Shown here one piece after another: positions 1 through 8,023 of a DNA stretch of 16,506 nucleotides. Under the pieces are notes generated by a model. It did no database searches. It was not told where the DNA came from and saw only the letters and a list, made by a program, of their open reading frames with translations. The stretch lies in assembly GCA_003529705.1 (NCBI GenBank), contig DPVA01000003.1:1-16506 (forward strand). The letters are read 5' to 3'. Numbering within the stretch: the stretch's first letter is position 1; each line of letters begins with the position of its first letter. The DNA comes from Gammaproteobacteria bacterium. GTDB taxonomy: Bacteria > Pseudomonadota > Gammaproteobacteria > Arenicellales > UBA868. Position numbers and translations under genes: made by a program.

Positions 1-538
1 AATCACGGCCAATTGCGCCGAGCACCGGCAGATCTGAATAGCGTTCAATCGCGGCGCGCAGCTTACTTTCCTGCCGAGGACCTGCGACTCGGTTCATAAT
101 CACTCCGGCGATACGTACATCAGGATCAAACCCGGTATAGCCCGCCAGCAGTGGAGCAATGCCCCGGGTGATGCCGGTGACGTCGATGACCAATATTACT
201 GGCAATCCCAGGCTAACGGCCAATGCAGCATTGCTGTCGCTGCCCTCCACGTCGAGCCCGTCAAAAAGTCCCTTGTTTCCCTCCACCACAGTGACATCGG
301 CGCCGTGACGGCGCGCCTCAAAACAGGCAAGGATTTCCCCTTGATTCATCGTAAAGAAATCTAAGTTCCAACATGGGCTGCCACTGGCTCTGGTCAACCA
401 GGCGGGGTCAATATAGTCAGGCCCTTTCTTAAACGCCGCCACGCGCATGCCGCGTCGGCGATACGCAGCGCACAGACCCGTACTGACCAGCGTTTTGCCG
501 GAAGACTTGTGGGCGGCAGAGATAAAAATCTGGCTCAA
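1..538 (-). CDS. dsrN: DsrN, CobB/CbiA-type amidase (3' end outside window)
   Basis: DsrN resembles cobyrinic acid a,c-diamide synthase and is thought to amidate the siroheme that serves DsrAB, using ATP and glutamine in the cytoplasm. The visible 179 residues are the N-terminal ATP-binding half. They show a P-loop-like stretch close to the start (FISAAHKSSGKT), then KKGPDYIDPAWL and an EGNKGLFDG segment, all typical of the CobB/CbiA family. The C-terminal glutamine-amidotransferase domain lies beyond base 1. No ATG is available: a stop codon lies a few codons upstream in frame, and the only good start is TTG at 538-536, which gives an N-terminus like other DsrN proteins. The gene follows dsrP after 54 bases in the same direction, as in Allochromatium vinosum. 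The family call is firm; the role in siroheme amidation comes from knowledge of the family. Confidence 0.9.
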   Translation of the reverse strand, partial: MSQIFISAAHKSSGKTLVSTGLCAAYRRRGMRVAAFKKGPDYIDPAWLTRASGSPCWNLDFFTMNQGEILACFEARRHGADVTVVEGNKGLFDGLDVEGSDSNAALAVSLGLPVILVIDVTGITRGIAPLLAGYTGFDPDVRIAGVIMNRVAGPRQESKLRAAIERYSDLPVLGAIGRD

Positions 539-592
539 GATGGTATCTCGGCTTCGCTAACAAAGGCCCCGATCAAGCACTGGGGCATCGAA

Positions 593-1780
593 TCATCCGC
601 CCGGTTGGTCTACCGGAGCCTGGGGAAGGAAAGGCAGCACCCTTGTTGCCAACAAGGCGATCAACAATGCCAACCCGATGCCACCGAGCCCAAGAGCCAG
701 TTCAGGTAAAGACGGCTGGTAGCCAGCGACGACACCATCGAAATACGAACTGGTTTCTGTATAACCCGGGAAAATATCCATCGGGAATGCCTGCCCGCCG
801 ACGATCAGCACATATAACTGCGCAAAGGCTCCCAGCAACACCAACAACGATGCAACGACCGTTGGGAATCTCCCTGCTAGGCGTGGCGTTAGCAGCATGA
901 TACCGGGAATCACCGTCCCCAGAAGGCACTGTCCCGCCCAAAAGAGTAAAGGATAAATTCCACCGTCTACCAGCAGAAATCTCTCTACTCCAGTATCACC
1001 CACCGTATACAGACGGGTCAGGTGGTCAACCGCAACAAAGAAAGCGACTGTAATGACAAAATAGGCCAGCAAGGACCGAAGCTTTGTTATCACTTCGTCT
1101 TTCACGGGAAGATTGTTCAACCGGAACATCAGAATGATCGCGAGAAGCATCACCGCGGTTCCAAAAGACAGCGACATCGAGATGAACATCGGTACAAAAA
1201 CTATGCTGCCAAATGCTTCCCGGGCAACCAAAACCCCGAAAATTGAACCCGTACCTGTAGTCAGCACCAGACGCCAGATAAAAGCGACCTTACCGACAGC
1301 ACCAACGAACCGGTGCATTCGTGGCTCAAACATCATCCAGAGGTACGCCGCAACGACCACCAGAAGCCCCGTGTAAAGGAAAATATTCCACGCAAAGATC
1401 GATTTGAAATTGTAGTAAGTCATCGCGATGATCAGCCGGTCTGGGCGGCCTAAATCCAACACCAGTACGGACAGCCCGCCGACCAGCAACGCCATCGCCA
1501 TAAGGCCTGAGAGACGTGACAAAGGCTTGTATGAAGCCTTCTTGAATACTGAAGCAATTGACGCAACATTTAGCGCCCCGGAAGCTGCGACAATCAGAAA
1601 TACAGCGAAGACATGGGGCAGACCCCACACCACACGATTGTTCATGCCAGTCACCCAATGCCCAGCACTTTCCATGTGATGGGCCCCAGCAAGCCCTGAA
1701 AGCGCCAAGGCCGCAGCAACCCCAGCAGTCAGCCAGAAAACTTTCCCCGGGCGAAGTATCTGAAACGCACCGCTGCTCAT
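593..1780 (-). CDS. dsrP: DsrP, NrfD-like integral membrane subunit of DsrMKJOP
   Basis: This 395-residue, very hydrophobic protein has about ten predicted membrane helices, the first near residues 14-33, then near 52-72, 89-110 and 126-150, and the last near the C-terminus. The NrfD/PsrC-type features include the helix containing GLSVLVLDLGRPDR and a following TYYNFKSIFAWN segment. In the DsrMKJOP complex it forms, together with the ferredoxin DsrO and the triheme cytochrome DsrJ, the module that exchanges electrons with the quinone pool. The start codon ATG lies 8 bases after the dsrO stop, so the two genes are probably translationally coupled. Length and position agree with the usual dsr order. 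Heme binding has been proposed for some DsrP proteins and cannot be judged here. Confidence 0.95.
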   Translation of the reverse strand: MSSGAFQILRPGKVFWLTAGVAAALALSGLAGAHHMESAGHWVTGMNNRVVWGLPHVFAVFLIVAASGALNVASIASVFKKASYKPLSRLSGLMAMALLVGGLSVLVLDLGRPDRLIIAMTYYNFKSIFAWNIFLYTGLLVVVAAYLWMMFEPRMHRFVGAVGKVAFIWRLVLTTGTGSIFGVLVAREAFGSIVFVPMFISMSLSFGTAVMLLAIILMFRLNNLPVKDEVITKLRSLLAYFVITVAFFVAVDHLTRLYTVGDTGVERFLLVDGGIYPLLFWAGQCLLGTVIPGIMLLTPRLAGRFPTVVASLLVLLGAFAQLYVLIVGGQAFPMDIFPGYTETSSYFDGVVAGYQPSLPELALGLGGIGLALLIALLATRVLPFLPQAPVDQPGG

Positions 1781-1788
1781 TGCCTGTC

Positions 1789-2541
1789 TCAGACCTCCGA
1801 GTAGCGCACCGCGGTGTTCAACTCAAGGTCGGACCGCAGTTCAACACCCTCGTTCTCATCAAGGATCAATGCAAGGCGCCCCTCTTCGTCCTTGAGATCC
1901 CCAAAAACCAGTGCGTCGTTCCCTGCATTACTACAGGCCTCAACACAGGCAGGCGTTCGACCTTCATCAACACGATGAACGCACAGTGTACAGCTTTCCA
2001 CCACCCCCTTACCCCTCGGGGAATGCGTCTTCTGTCCACTGAGTTCTTCGTGGATAAAGGCGCGCGCATGAAAAGGGCAAGCCATCATGCAGTACCGGCA
2101 GCCAATGCAGATGTGTTTATCCACCAGGACAATGCCGTCTTCGCGTCGGAAAGATGCTCCCGTCGGACAGACATCCACGCAGGGCGGTTCCTCACAATGT
2201 TGGCACATGAGCGGTAGCGAAAGCTCCCGCCCGGTCACTTCATCTTGAAGATCGACCTTACGAATCCACTGAGCATCTGTCTCCGGTCGATCCATGCCGG
2301 ATAAGCCGTGTTCTTCGTTACAGGCGGAAACGCACTTGTCACAACCGTCTACGCACCGACTGGTGTCAACCCACAACCCCCACCGATGCTTGTCACTGAC
2401 CGGCTCATCGTCTGAAGCCGCGATCGCCAGTTCCGCGAGACGTACTCCCGGTGCGAGCGCCAGTAGCGCGACTCCCCCTCCAGCCTGAGTAAAGAAGCGC
2501 CGTCGCAACGAACCAGATTTTGAATATTCAGATTCGGACAT
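1789..2541 (-). CDS. dsrO: DsrO, Tat-exported ferredoxin-like subunit of DsrMKJOP
   Basis: This 250-residue iron-sulfur protein begins with a twin-arginine signal (RRRFFTQAGGG at residues 13-23, followed by a hydrophobic stretch and a likely cleavage region near residue 42), so it should be folded in the cytoplasm and act in the periplasm. Four cysteine clusters follow: C63/67/70/74, C113/116/121/125, C145/148/151/155 and C184/187/199/203, the pattern of NrfC/HmcB-type proteins carrying several [4Fe-4S] centres. It passes electrons between DsrJ and the membrane subunit DsrP. The reading frame stays open further upstream, but the ATG at 2541-2539 is chosen because it places the twin arginines near the N-terminus and starts 8 bases after the dsrJ stop instead of inside dsrJ. 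Confidence 0.95.
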   Translation of the reverse strand: MSESEYSKSGSLRRRFFTQAGGGVALLALAPGVRLAELAIAASDDEPVSDKHRWGLWVDTSRCVDGCDKCVSACNEEHGLSGMDRPETDAQWIRKVDLQDEVTGRELSLPLMCQHCEEPPCVDVCPTGASFRREDGIVLVDKHICIGCRYCMMACPFHARAFIHEELSGQKTHSPRGKGVVESCTLCVHRVDEGRTPACVEACSNAGNDALVFGDLKDEEGRLALILDENEGVELRSDLELNTAVRYSEV

Positions 2542-2549
2542 CGTAAATC

Positions 2550-2960
2550 TCAGGGAGATTGGCTCACTTTTGTTGCGGGGACCGCGGCATGACAAGTGAA
2601 ACAATCGATCTTCACTGCCGCATAGGTGTGACAGGTCTGACAAAACTGGCCCTCGGCATTAATCGAAATAAACTGGCCACCAGTGTCCCTACTGGCGTGG
2701 CAGTCGATGCAACCCGCTAGGCTGTGTTTGATGGAACGGACACCCTCGTGCACCGTCGTATCACGATCATGTTTCATGAAATCAAAATGATCGCGACGCA
2801 TAATCTCCACAGGTTCAACGCACTGTTCCCCACGAGCCGAGGGAATCTGGGGCTTTGCAACATCGCTGAACAGTACGCCCGGAATACACAAGGTAGCGGC
2901 ACCCAATAACAGCCCGGCAATCCAGCCTCGGGCAAGTCGCTTCCCAGCAGTCCGCCTCAT
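2550..2960 (-). CDS. dsrJ: DsrJ, triheme cytochrome c of DsrMKJOP
   Basis: This 136-residue periplasmic cytochrome has three CXXCH heme-binding motifs, at residues 84-88 (CIDCH), 107-111 (CQTCH) and 120-124 (CFTCH). A basic N-terminus (MRRTAGKRLARG) followed by one hydrophobic segment (residues 13-32) acts as an uncleaved signal anchor. Cys47, in EQCVEP, is placed where the family has the cysteine that serves as an unusual distal heme ligand alongside histidine, a hallmark of DsrJ. The start at 2960 is preferred over longer in-frame extensions that would run into dsrL: it lies 13 bases after the dsrL stop and yields a proper signal anchor. DsrJ is the periplasmic arm of the DsrMKJOP complex. 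Confidence 0.95.
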   Translation of the reverse strand: MRRTAGKRLARGWIAGLLLGAATLCIPGVLFSDVAKPQIPSARGEQCVEPVEIMRRDHFDFMKHDRDTTVHEGVRSIKHSLAGCIDCHASRDTGGQFISINAEGQFCQTCHTYAAVKIDCFTCHAAVPATKVSQSP

Positions 2961-2973
2961 CGTAACAACCTGT

Positions 2974-4926
2974 TTATTCTCCCATTCCCATATCGATATA
3001 GCCGGTAGGACACACGTCCGCACAGATATGGCAGCCAATACACTTGGAATAATCAGTATCAACATATCGTCCGGTCGTTGACTGGTCTTTCTTGACCCTG
3101 AACACCGCATCTTGAGGACAGTAAATCACACAGTTATCGCACTCAAAGCACATCCCGCAGCTCATACAGCGCTCGGCTTCAGCTTGAGCAGCGCCCTCCT
3201 CTAAGCCATGGTGACGCTCTTCGAAGTGGCCAAGTACCTCGTTCTCATCCGGCACTGTTGTATCACGGAGATTACGAGGCGTTTCCTCGAAATGTCCCAA
3301 AAAGAGTTGGTCAGAAGGAATGATTTCGTGCTGTGAGCGATCCTCATAGTTATGAACTGCGAATGATGCGTCCGAAGTACCCCAAGTCGCAGCGTGGTCA
3401 TAGTTGTCGGGTGCGAGCGACTGCTCATTGAGCTTCGCCAGTAAGTCAAAATGATGTACGTCCACTTTTGGTCGTCGGGCAGGATCCTCCCCTCTTAAAT
3501 ATTGATCTACACTTTGAGCCGCGATGGCCGCCTGGCCGATTGCGGTTGTCAGAAGATGCGGGCGCACGATGTCTCCAGCGACGAAATGACCGGGGCGATT
3601 AGGTACTTGGAAAAAACGGTCCGCATCGATCAACTGGCGATCGTTCCCCATTTCTTCAATACCGCGTAGATCGCCCGCCTGTCCGATAGCCGAAACAATT
3701 AGATCCGCCTCAACCTCAAATTCCGTGTCAACAACCGGCGTCGGAATCCCTTTTTCATCAATCTCACATTTCGCCAGTCGGAGTGCTGTGGCCCGGCCGC
3801 TCTCATCACGGATCAGGGCAACCGGCATGACCCCGTTCAGTACGGTGACACCTTCAGTAAGGGCATCATCTACCTCTTCCTCCGTCGCCGTCATATCTGT
3901 CCGCTCAAATAGGGCCGTCAAGGTCACATGGGCTCCCTCGCGGGCAGCCACCAGGGCTGAGTCGTGTGCGGTATAGCCGCCTATAACTTCTTCAGGGCGA
4001 TCTTTGGCGTTGATCTGGTCAATCTTGCCAAGGCGTCGAGCTACAGAGACAACGTCGATAGAAGTATCTCCACCACCTATACAGACGACTTTTTCAGCAG
4101 TGACCTTCATGGCTTCCTTGTTGAAGGCATCAAGAAACGCCACTCCGGAAACACAGTTCGGCGTATCTTGCCAACCTTCGACTGGAAGCCCGCGTCCGCT
4201 CTGACAGCCCACTGCCCAGATTAAGGCATCATAGTCTGCTTCGAGTTGCTCAATTGAGATGTCTTGGCCTACCCGTACGCCGGTTTTAATTTCTATATCA
4301 CCCAGTTCAATAATTCGATTAATCTCCCGGTCCAACCGGTCGCGTGGGGTCCGGTAACCAGGAATCCCGTAGCGGAACATCCCACCAAGATACTCCTGGG
4401 ATTCAAAGACCGTCGATGCGTAGCCAAGGCGGCGCAACTGGTACGCGCCCGAAAGTCCAGCCGGACCTCCACCAATGATAGCTACCCGCTTCCCCACAAC
4501 GGGGGGCGGCACTTCAAATCGGTAACCCTCGTCGAACGCCGAATCCCCGATATACTGCTCTACCGAGTTAATACCGACAAAGTCGTCGACATTGTTACGG
4601 TTGCATCCGCTTTCACACGGTGCGGGGCAGACACGACCCATCATTGCAGGGAAGGGATTAGCGTCGGTCGCACGCCGAAAAGCATATTCTTGCCAAGTCA
4701 TCCCCTCGGGTGGCTTTTCCACGCCTCGTGCAATCTGCAGCCATCCGCGGATATCCTCACCCGACGGGCAACTCCCCTGGCAAGGTGGCGTACGATGCAC
4801 GTAAGTTGGACACTTGTGTGAATTATCCTCGTTGAAAATCTGATCCTTGAAGTCGTCCCACTGATGCTCGCCATCAGCAAACTTACGGAAAGTGAGTTTT
4901 TGCGCTTGTTCTTCTGAGGCTGCCAT
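2974..4926 (-). CDS. dsrL: DsrL, NAD(P)-linked iron-sulfur flavoprotein
   Basis: This 650-residue cytoplasmic protein is related to the small subunit of glutamate synthase (GltD). The N-terminal region binds Fe-S through cysteines around residues 39-53 (TPPCQGSCPSGED) and 100-108 (RVCPAPCESGC). A FAD-binding Rossmann motif (IIGGGPAG) follows near residue 152 and an NAD(P)-type one (CIGGGDTSID) near residue 282. The C-terminus has two ferredoxin motifs, near 595-611 (CMSCGMC) and 632-643 (CIGCHICADVCP). In sulfur oxidisers DsrL takes electrons from DsrAB and reduces NAD(P)+. The ATG at 4926 is chosen because AAGGGGA sits upstream at good spacing; a longer in-frame form starting at 4995 would overlap dsrK and adds a sequence not typical of the family. 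Confidence 0.96.
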   Translation of the reverse strand: MAASEEQAQKLTFRKFADGEHQWDDFKDQIFNEDNSHKCPTYVHRTPPCQGSCPSGEDIRGWLQIARGVEKPPEGMTWQEYAFRRATDANPFPAMMGRVCPAPCESGCNRNNVDDFVGINSVEQYIGDSAFDEGYRFEVPPPVVGKRVAIIGGGPAGLSGAYQLRRLGYASTVFESQEYLGGMFRYGIPGYRTPRDRLDREINRIIELGDIEIKTGVRVGQDISIEQLEADYDALIWAVGCQSGRGLPVEGWQDTPNCVSGVAFLDAFNKEAMKVTAEKVVCIGGGDTSIDVVSVARRLGKIDQINAKDRPEEVIGGYTAHDSALVAAREGAHVTLTALFERTDMTATEEEVDDALTEGVTVLNGVMPVALIRDESGRATALRLAKCEIDEKGIPTPVVDTEFEVEADLIVSAIGQAGDLRGIEEMGNDRQLIDADRFFQVPNRPGHFVAGDIVRPHLLTTAIGQAAIAAQSVDQYLRGEDPARRPKVDVHHFDLLAKLNEQSLAPDNYDHAATWGTSDASFAVHNYEDRSQHEIIPSDQLFLGHFEETPRNLRDTTVPDENEVLGHFEERHHGLEEGAAQAEAERCMSCGMCFECDNCVIYCPQDAVFRVKKDQSTTGRYVDTDYSKCIGCHICADVCPTGYIDMGMGE

Positions 4927-4978
4927 AGCCTGATTCCCCTTTTCGGTTGTCTTTCCTATCTGCGCAGTACGCAGCGAG

Positions 4979-6475
4979 TCAGTGTTCGCTACCAAACACT
5001 AGCGCATCACCAACCAGTTGGTGCACGCTGATAATCATGTCCATACCCATTCCGTAATGCGGTAACACCTTACTGAATTGGCTCTTACAGATCGCACAGA
5101 TGGCCGCCATGTGGGTTACTCCATACTGCTCGATGACTTGCTGCAATGCCTGAGCTCGCGGTAAGGCGCCTTTCACCCGAAGTTCAATAAGGTCATCGGT
5201 TAGCAATCCACCGCCGCCGCCGCAACAGAAGGTGTGCTCGTGAATCGTGTCGGGCGCCATGTCCACAAAGTGTGTACAGGCAGCGCGTATCAGGTCGCGC
5301 GGTATTGTGAATTGGCCACCCGGCATATCTCCTATCCGAGAGCCGCGAGAGACATTACAGGAGTCGTGGAAGGTCACGACCTTGTCATCATTGGCTTCGC
5401 GATCCAACTTCAACCCGCCGCGGCTGTTGAGGTCGTAGGTAAACTCACAGATGTGCTGCGGAACCGGGTAGGCTGGGTCCAAGAAATCAAACGGGCCAAT
5501 CAGCGTGTTCCAGAAACTGTAGGCCACACGCCATGCGTGGCCACATTCACCAATCACAATACGCTTTACACCCAGATCTAAGGCTGCCTGACGTATGCGC
5601 TGCGCAACTTTTTGCATATTCTGATAATTGCCGATAAATATGCCAAAGTTGGCCGCTTCAGAGGCATAAGAACTTAAGGTCCAACTGATGCCCGCCTGGT
5701 GGAATACCTTGGCATAACCAATCAATCCGTCGACATGAGGCTCAGCAAAGAAGTCTGCGGAGGGAGTAACCAGCAGCACATCGGCACCTGCCTGATCCAA
5801 GGGAAGCTTCACAGGTACATTAATGTCTTCTTCGATCTCTTCCTCGAGTCCCTCAAGGGTATCCGCGAGAGCCGGTTCTGGCAGGCCAAGATTGTTACCT
5901 ATGGTGTGTACTTTGCCGATGATCTCGTTGGAATATTTTTGACCAACACCAATCGTGGCAAGAATTTCTCGACCCGCCATGGTGATCTCCGCGGTGTCGA
6001 TACCATATGGGCAGTAAACCGAGCAGCGCCGACACTCTGAGCACTGATGGTAATAGCTGTACCAGTCGTTAATAACCTCTTCGGTCAGCTCGACGGCTCC
6101 GACCAGTTTCGGAAACAACTTTCCCGCCGTTGTGAAGTACCGCCGGTATACCTTACGCATGAGATCCTGACGCGCCACCGGCATATTCTTGGGGTCGCCC
6201 GTACCAAGGTAATAGTGACACTTGTCAGTACAGGCCCCGCACTTGACGCATGCATCCATGAAGACCTGCAGGGATCGATACCGCCCGAGCAGTTCACCCA
6301 TCTTGTCGAGCGCAACCTCCTGCCAATTCTCCACCAGTTCACCAGGAAAGCCCAAAGACGCCTGGTGCTCGGGCTTTGCGACGAACGGCCGACTGTGAGC
6401 CATTGCGTCTCGCTGGACAGCTGGCGTACTGACCCATTCATTTAAGGTCGGCGTTTCGAATTCAGCTTGAGCCAT
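4979..6475 (-). CDS. dsrK: DsrK, HdrD-like iron-sulfur subunit of DsrMKJOP
   Basis: This 498-residue cytoplasmic protein resembles the catalytic subunit HdrD of heterodisulfide reductase. Two ferredoxin motifs bind [4Fe-4S] clusters: C76/79/82/86 (CVKCGACTDKC) and C145/148/151/155 (CSECRRCSVYC). The CCG-type cysteine set that holds the special catalytic cluster is present: C311 (ECGHAW), C373 (HDSCN), C417/C418 (FCCGGGGG), and C460/C463 (AICAIC). DsrK docks on the membrane through DsrM and is the expected partner for the disulfide or trisulfide form of DsrC. ATG at 6475 follows dsrM after 15 bases; the ribosome binding site is weak, so coupling to dsrM translation is likely. Confidence 0.96.
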   Translation of the reverse strand: MAQAEFETPTLNEWVSTPAVQRDAMAHSRPFVAKPEHQASLGFPGELVENWQEVALDKMGELLGRYRSLQVFMDACVKCGACTDKCHYYLGTGDPKNMPVARQDLMRKVYRRYFTTAGKLFPKLVGAVELTEEVINDWYSYYHQCSECRRCSVYCPYGIDTAEITMAGREILATIGVGQKYSNEIIGKVHTIGNNLGLPEPALADTLEGLEEEIEEDINVPVKLPLDQAGADVLLVTPSADFFAEPHVDGLIGYAKVFHQAGISWTLSSYASEAANFGIFIGNYQNMQKVAQRIRQAALDLGVKRIVIGECGHAWRVAYSFWNTLIGPFDFLDPAYPVPQHICEFTYDLNSRGGLKLDREANDDKVVTFHDSCNVSRGSRIGDMPGGQFTIPRDLIRAACTHFVDMAPDTIHEHTFCCGGGGGLLTDDLIELRVKGALPRAQALQQVIEQYGVTHMAAICAICKSQFSKVLPHYGMGMDMIISVHQLVGDALVFGSEH

Positions 6476-6490
6476 GATCAGCGTCTGGGT

Positions 6491-7240
6491 TTATGCGCCG
6501 TCGGCGCTGTCTGCGCTCTTAGGTAGGTCCTTGGCCCACGATGCAACGTGACGATGTTCGCGCGGATTGTCCCGCATGTTACGAGTCGGGCTGAAGAAAA
6601 CTCCCGGTGCGTGCAGCAGTTTGCTGAACGGAAAAATCAGCATCAGAATGATCACCAATGATAGATGCGCCAGCAGTACAAGATCATTTGGTAGCGGTTG
6701 CCAGGAAAGCGTTATCAGGCCGAGGGCAAATGCCTTCAGTAACACGATATCGGTATGGGCAACATGTTTCATCAGGAGTCCCGATCCAGTAATCGCCAAA
6801 AGCAGGGCCAGCATCAGATGATCCGAAGGCGCGCTGATATAGCGGATACGATCAACCAGAACGCGCCGCGCCCATAAGCCACCCAGGCCAACAAACATCG
6901 CAAAACTTGCGTACGACCCTATCCACTGGATAAGCATCACCCAAGACCATACGGGTTGAGTGAAGTATCTAAGGTGTTGCGCGATGACGATAAGCATACC
7001 GAAATGAAACAACCAACCAAAAAGCCAACTCCACTTGCTTCCTTTGAAGAGGCTTTCAAAGAACACCACCTCGCGGAACATCCGAGCGCAAACGCCAGCG
7101 TGCGTGGTCGGCGCTGGGGTCGTCGGAATCACCAGCGGAGCTGGGATGCGAGCATAACGCGCGATGCGAGCCCCTACGCCCACCAGAAACACAACGGTCG
7201 CAAAATAAAACAGCCCGGCAAATATGGCGCCTAGCAACAA
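6491..7240 (-). CDS. dsrM: DsrM, NarI-like cytochrome b subunit of DsrMKJOP
   Basis: This 249-residue membrane protein has about five or six helices and resembles the NarI/HdrE type of diheme cytochrome b. Histidines that could bind heme lie in FHFGMLIVIAQHLRYF, in LLMKHVAH and in LLAHLSLV. It anchors DsrK and links it to the quinone pool. The start appears to be a rare TTG at 7240-7238: the N-terminus it gives (MLLGAIFAGLFYFATVV) fits the family, no ATG is in frame upstream nearby, and AGGTGGAG (7246-7253) sits 5 bases before it. The start overlaps the end of a 20-codon ORF in another frame (7231-7293). The gene ends 15 bases before dsrK. Confidence 0.93.
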   Translation of the reverse strand: MLLGAIFAGLFYFATVVFLVGVGARIARYARIPAPLVIPTTPAPTTHAGVCARMFREVVFFESLFKGSKWSWLFGWLFHFGMLIVIAQHLRYFTQPVWSWVMLIQWIGSYASFAMFVGLGGLWARRVLVDRIRYISAPSDHLMLALLLAITGSGLLMKHVAHTDIVLLKAFALGLITLSWQPLPNDLVLLAHLSLVIILMLIFPFSKLLHAPGVFFSPTRNMRDNPREHRHVASWAKDLPKSADSADGA

Positions 7241-7293
7241 GGGAACTCCACCTTTGGCACTCGCTGGCCAGATTCCACTCGCTCAGTGCTCAT
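7231..7293 (-). CDS. Possible 20-residue leader ORF overlapping the dsrM start
   Basis: A short ORF starts with ATG at 7293-7291, preceded by CCGGAGACAACC, which contains a usable GGAG ribosome binding site, and ends with TAG at 7233-7231. The product starts MSTERVES and ends EFPCC. Its last codons overlap the TTG start of dsrM in a different frame (the two Cys codons and stop span the dsrM start), so ribosomes finishing it would be placed to reinitiate on dsrM. It lies between dsrC and dsrM, where transcript levels are expected to drop. The peptide matches nothing I recognise and could be chance; the coupling role is inference. Confidence 0.3.
   Translation of the reverse strand: MSTERVESGQRVPKVEFPCC
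7246..7253 (-). promoter_or_regulatory. Ribosome binding site deciding the TTG start of dsrM
   Basis: On the minus strand the sequence reads AGGTGGAG, then 5 bases, then TTG TTG. This strong Shine-Dalgarno match supports TTG at 7240 as the dsrM start, since no in-frame ATG is available. Confidence 0.6.
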
Positions 7294-7301
7294 GGTTGTC
7301 T

Positions 7302-7314
7302 CCGGCTAGGCCGG
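7302..7314 (-). other. Small GC-rich hairpin in the dsrC-dsrM gap
   Basis: CCGGC-CTA-GCCGG (minus strand) forms a perfect 5-bp stem with a 3-base loop, 27 bases after the dsrC stop codon. No T-run follows, so it does not look like a complete terminator. It may act as a 3'-end stabiliser for dsrC mRNA or partly mask the ribosome binding site of the short ORF that follows, since its 3' arm touches GGAG. Low certainty about function. Confidence 0.4.
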
Positions 7315-7342
7315 GGCAGATTCTCTGCTTTAGGAGAAAATG

Positions 7343-7675
7343 TCAGACGCAGCCCGTGGGCTTGGGCAGACCAGCATATTTACAGGCTTGTTTCGCTGGC
7401 CCATAAGGGAAGAGTTCATACAGGTACTTGCTATTGCCCTTATCCTTACCGAGTTTTTTCCCAATCGCTTTGGTTAGTACGCGAACCGCCGGAGCAATTT
7501 GATACTCCTCGTAGTATTCCCGAAGGAAATTGATGACTTCCCAGTGGTTCTCGTCCAGATCGCAGTCGTCTTCCTTGGCCATGTACACCGCCGCCTCCGT
7601 GTCCCATTGGCTGAGGTTGGCAAGGTATCCCTCCTCATCAGTTTCGTAGGTCTTGCCGTTTAATTCAAATGCCAT
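7343..7675 (-). CDS. dsrC: DsrC, sulfur carrier protein with two active cysteines
   Basis: This 110-residue cytoplasmic protein carries sulfur to DsrAB and interacts with DsrK. The flexible C-terminal arm ends KQACKYAGLPKPTGCV, with the two conserved cysteines C98 and C109 eleven residues apart, which separates true DsrC from TusE (one cysteine) and from cysteine-less paralogues. Family features such as the NGKTYETDEEGYL start, ENHWEVINFLREYY and the ELFPYGPAKQ segment are present. A near-perfect ribosome binding site AGGAGG lies 5-6 bases before ATG, in keeping with the high abundance expected for this protein. It lies 30 bases after dsrH. A cysteine-less paralogue is encoded at 14304-14642. 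Confidence 0.98.
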   Translation of the reverse strand: MAFELNGKTYETDEEGYLANLSQWDTEAAVYMAKEDDCDLDENHWEVINFLREYYEEYQIAPAVRVLTKAIGKKLGKDKGNSKYLYELFPYGPAKQACKYAGLPKPTGCV

Positions 7676-7705
7676 TTTGGCCTCCTGTTGCGTTTACCAA
7701 TAATG

Positions 7706-8008
7706 TCAGAGCCAGTTCTGTATTTTATCGTTGGCACATGCCAGTTCGACAAAACCGTCGTAGCCCACCACCTCGATGCCCGGAATGAGTCTGTCCCTAG
7801 ACAATCCCCGGGCTTTAAGATCTGGTTCCAGCGCATACACGCGCACATCTCCGAGCGCTTCTGCCACTAAAGAGGTATGGGCGCTCCCACTTAACGCACC
7901 ATACACACCATCCTCGATCAGAAGCACATCGGCATCACCTCGTGCGAGCGACAGACAGGTTTTGAGACTCGATGACTCAAACGGAGATTTATTTACGGTA
8001 TGCAGCAT
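7706..8008 (-). CDS. dsrH: DsrH, subunit of the DsrEFH sulfur-transfer complex
   Basis: This 100-residue protein belongs to the DsrH/TusB family. It forms with DsrE and DsrF a cytoplasmic hexamer that relays sulfane sulfur to DsrC. The N-terminal MLHTVNKSP and the stretch SSLKTCLSLARGDADVLLIEDGVY are typical; Cys18 is close to the conserved cysteine reported at position 20 in Allochromatium vinosum. The gene starts with ATG 15 bases after the dsrF stop without a clear ribosome binding site, which suggests coupling to dsrF translation. Confidence 0.94.
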   Translation of the reverse strand: MLHTVNKSPFESSSLKTCLSLARGDADVLLIEDGVYGALSGSAHTSLVAEALGDVRVYALEPDLKARGLSRDRLIPGIEVVGYDGFVELACANDKIQNWL

Positions 8009-8023
8009 CGGTTTATGTTGACG

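Noticed and set aside
1558..2217. Plus-strand open frame of 219 codons opposite dsrP/dsrO
   Set aside because: It lies antisense to two well-supported genes, its translation resembles no protein family, and it is explained by the codon bias of the minus-strand genes.
2542..2643. Longer dsrO start inside dsrJ
   Set aside because: It would put the twin-arginine signal about 50 residues from the N-terminus; ATG 2541 gives a normal Tat signal.
4264..4821. Plus-strand open frame of 185 codons opposite dsrL
   Set aside because: Fully antisense to conserved FAD-binding and Fe-S regions of dsrL; composition and lack of motifs indicate a shadow.
4927..4995. Longer dsrL start overlapping the 3' end of dsrK
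   Set aside because: The ATG at 4926 has a good ribosome binding site and the usual family N-terminus; the extension is not family-like.
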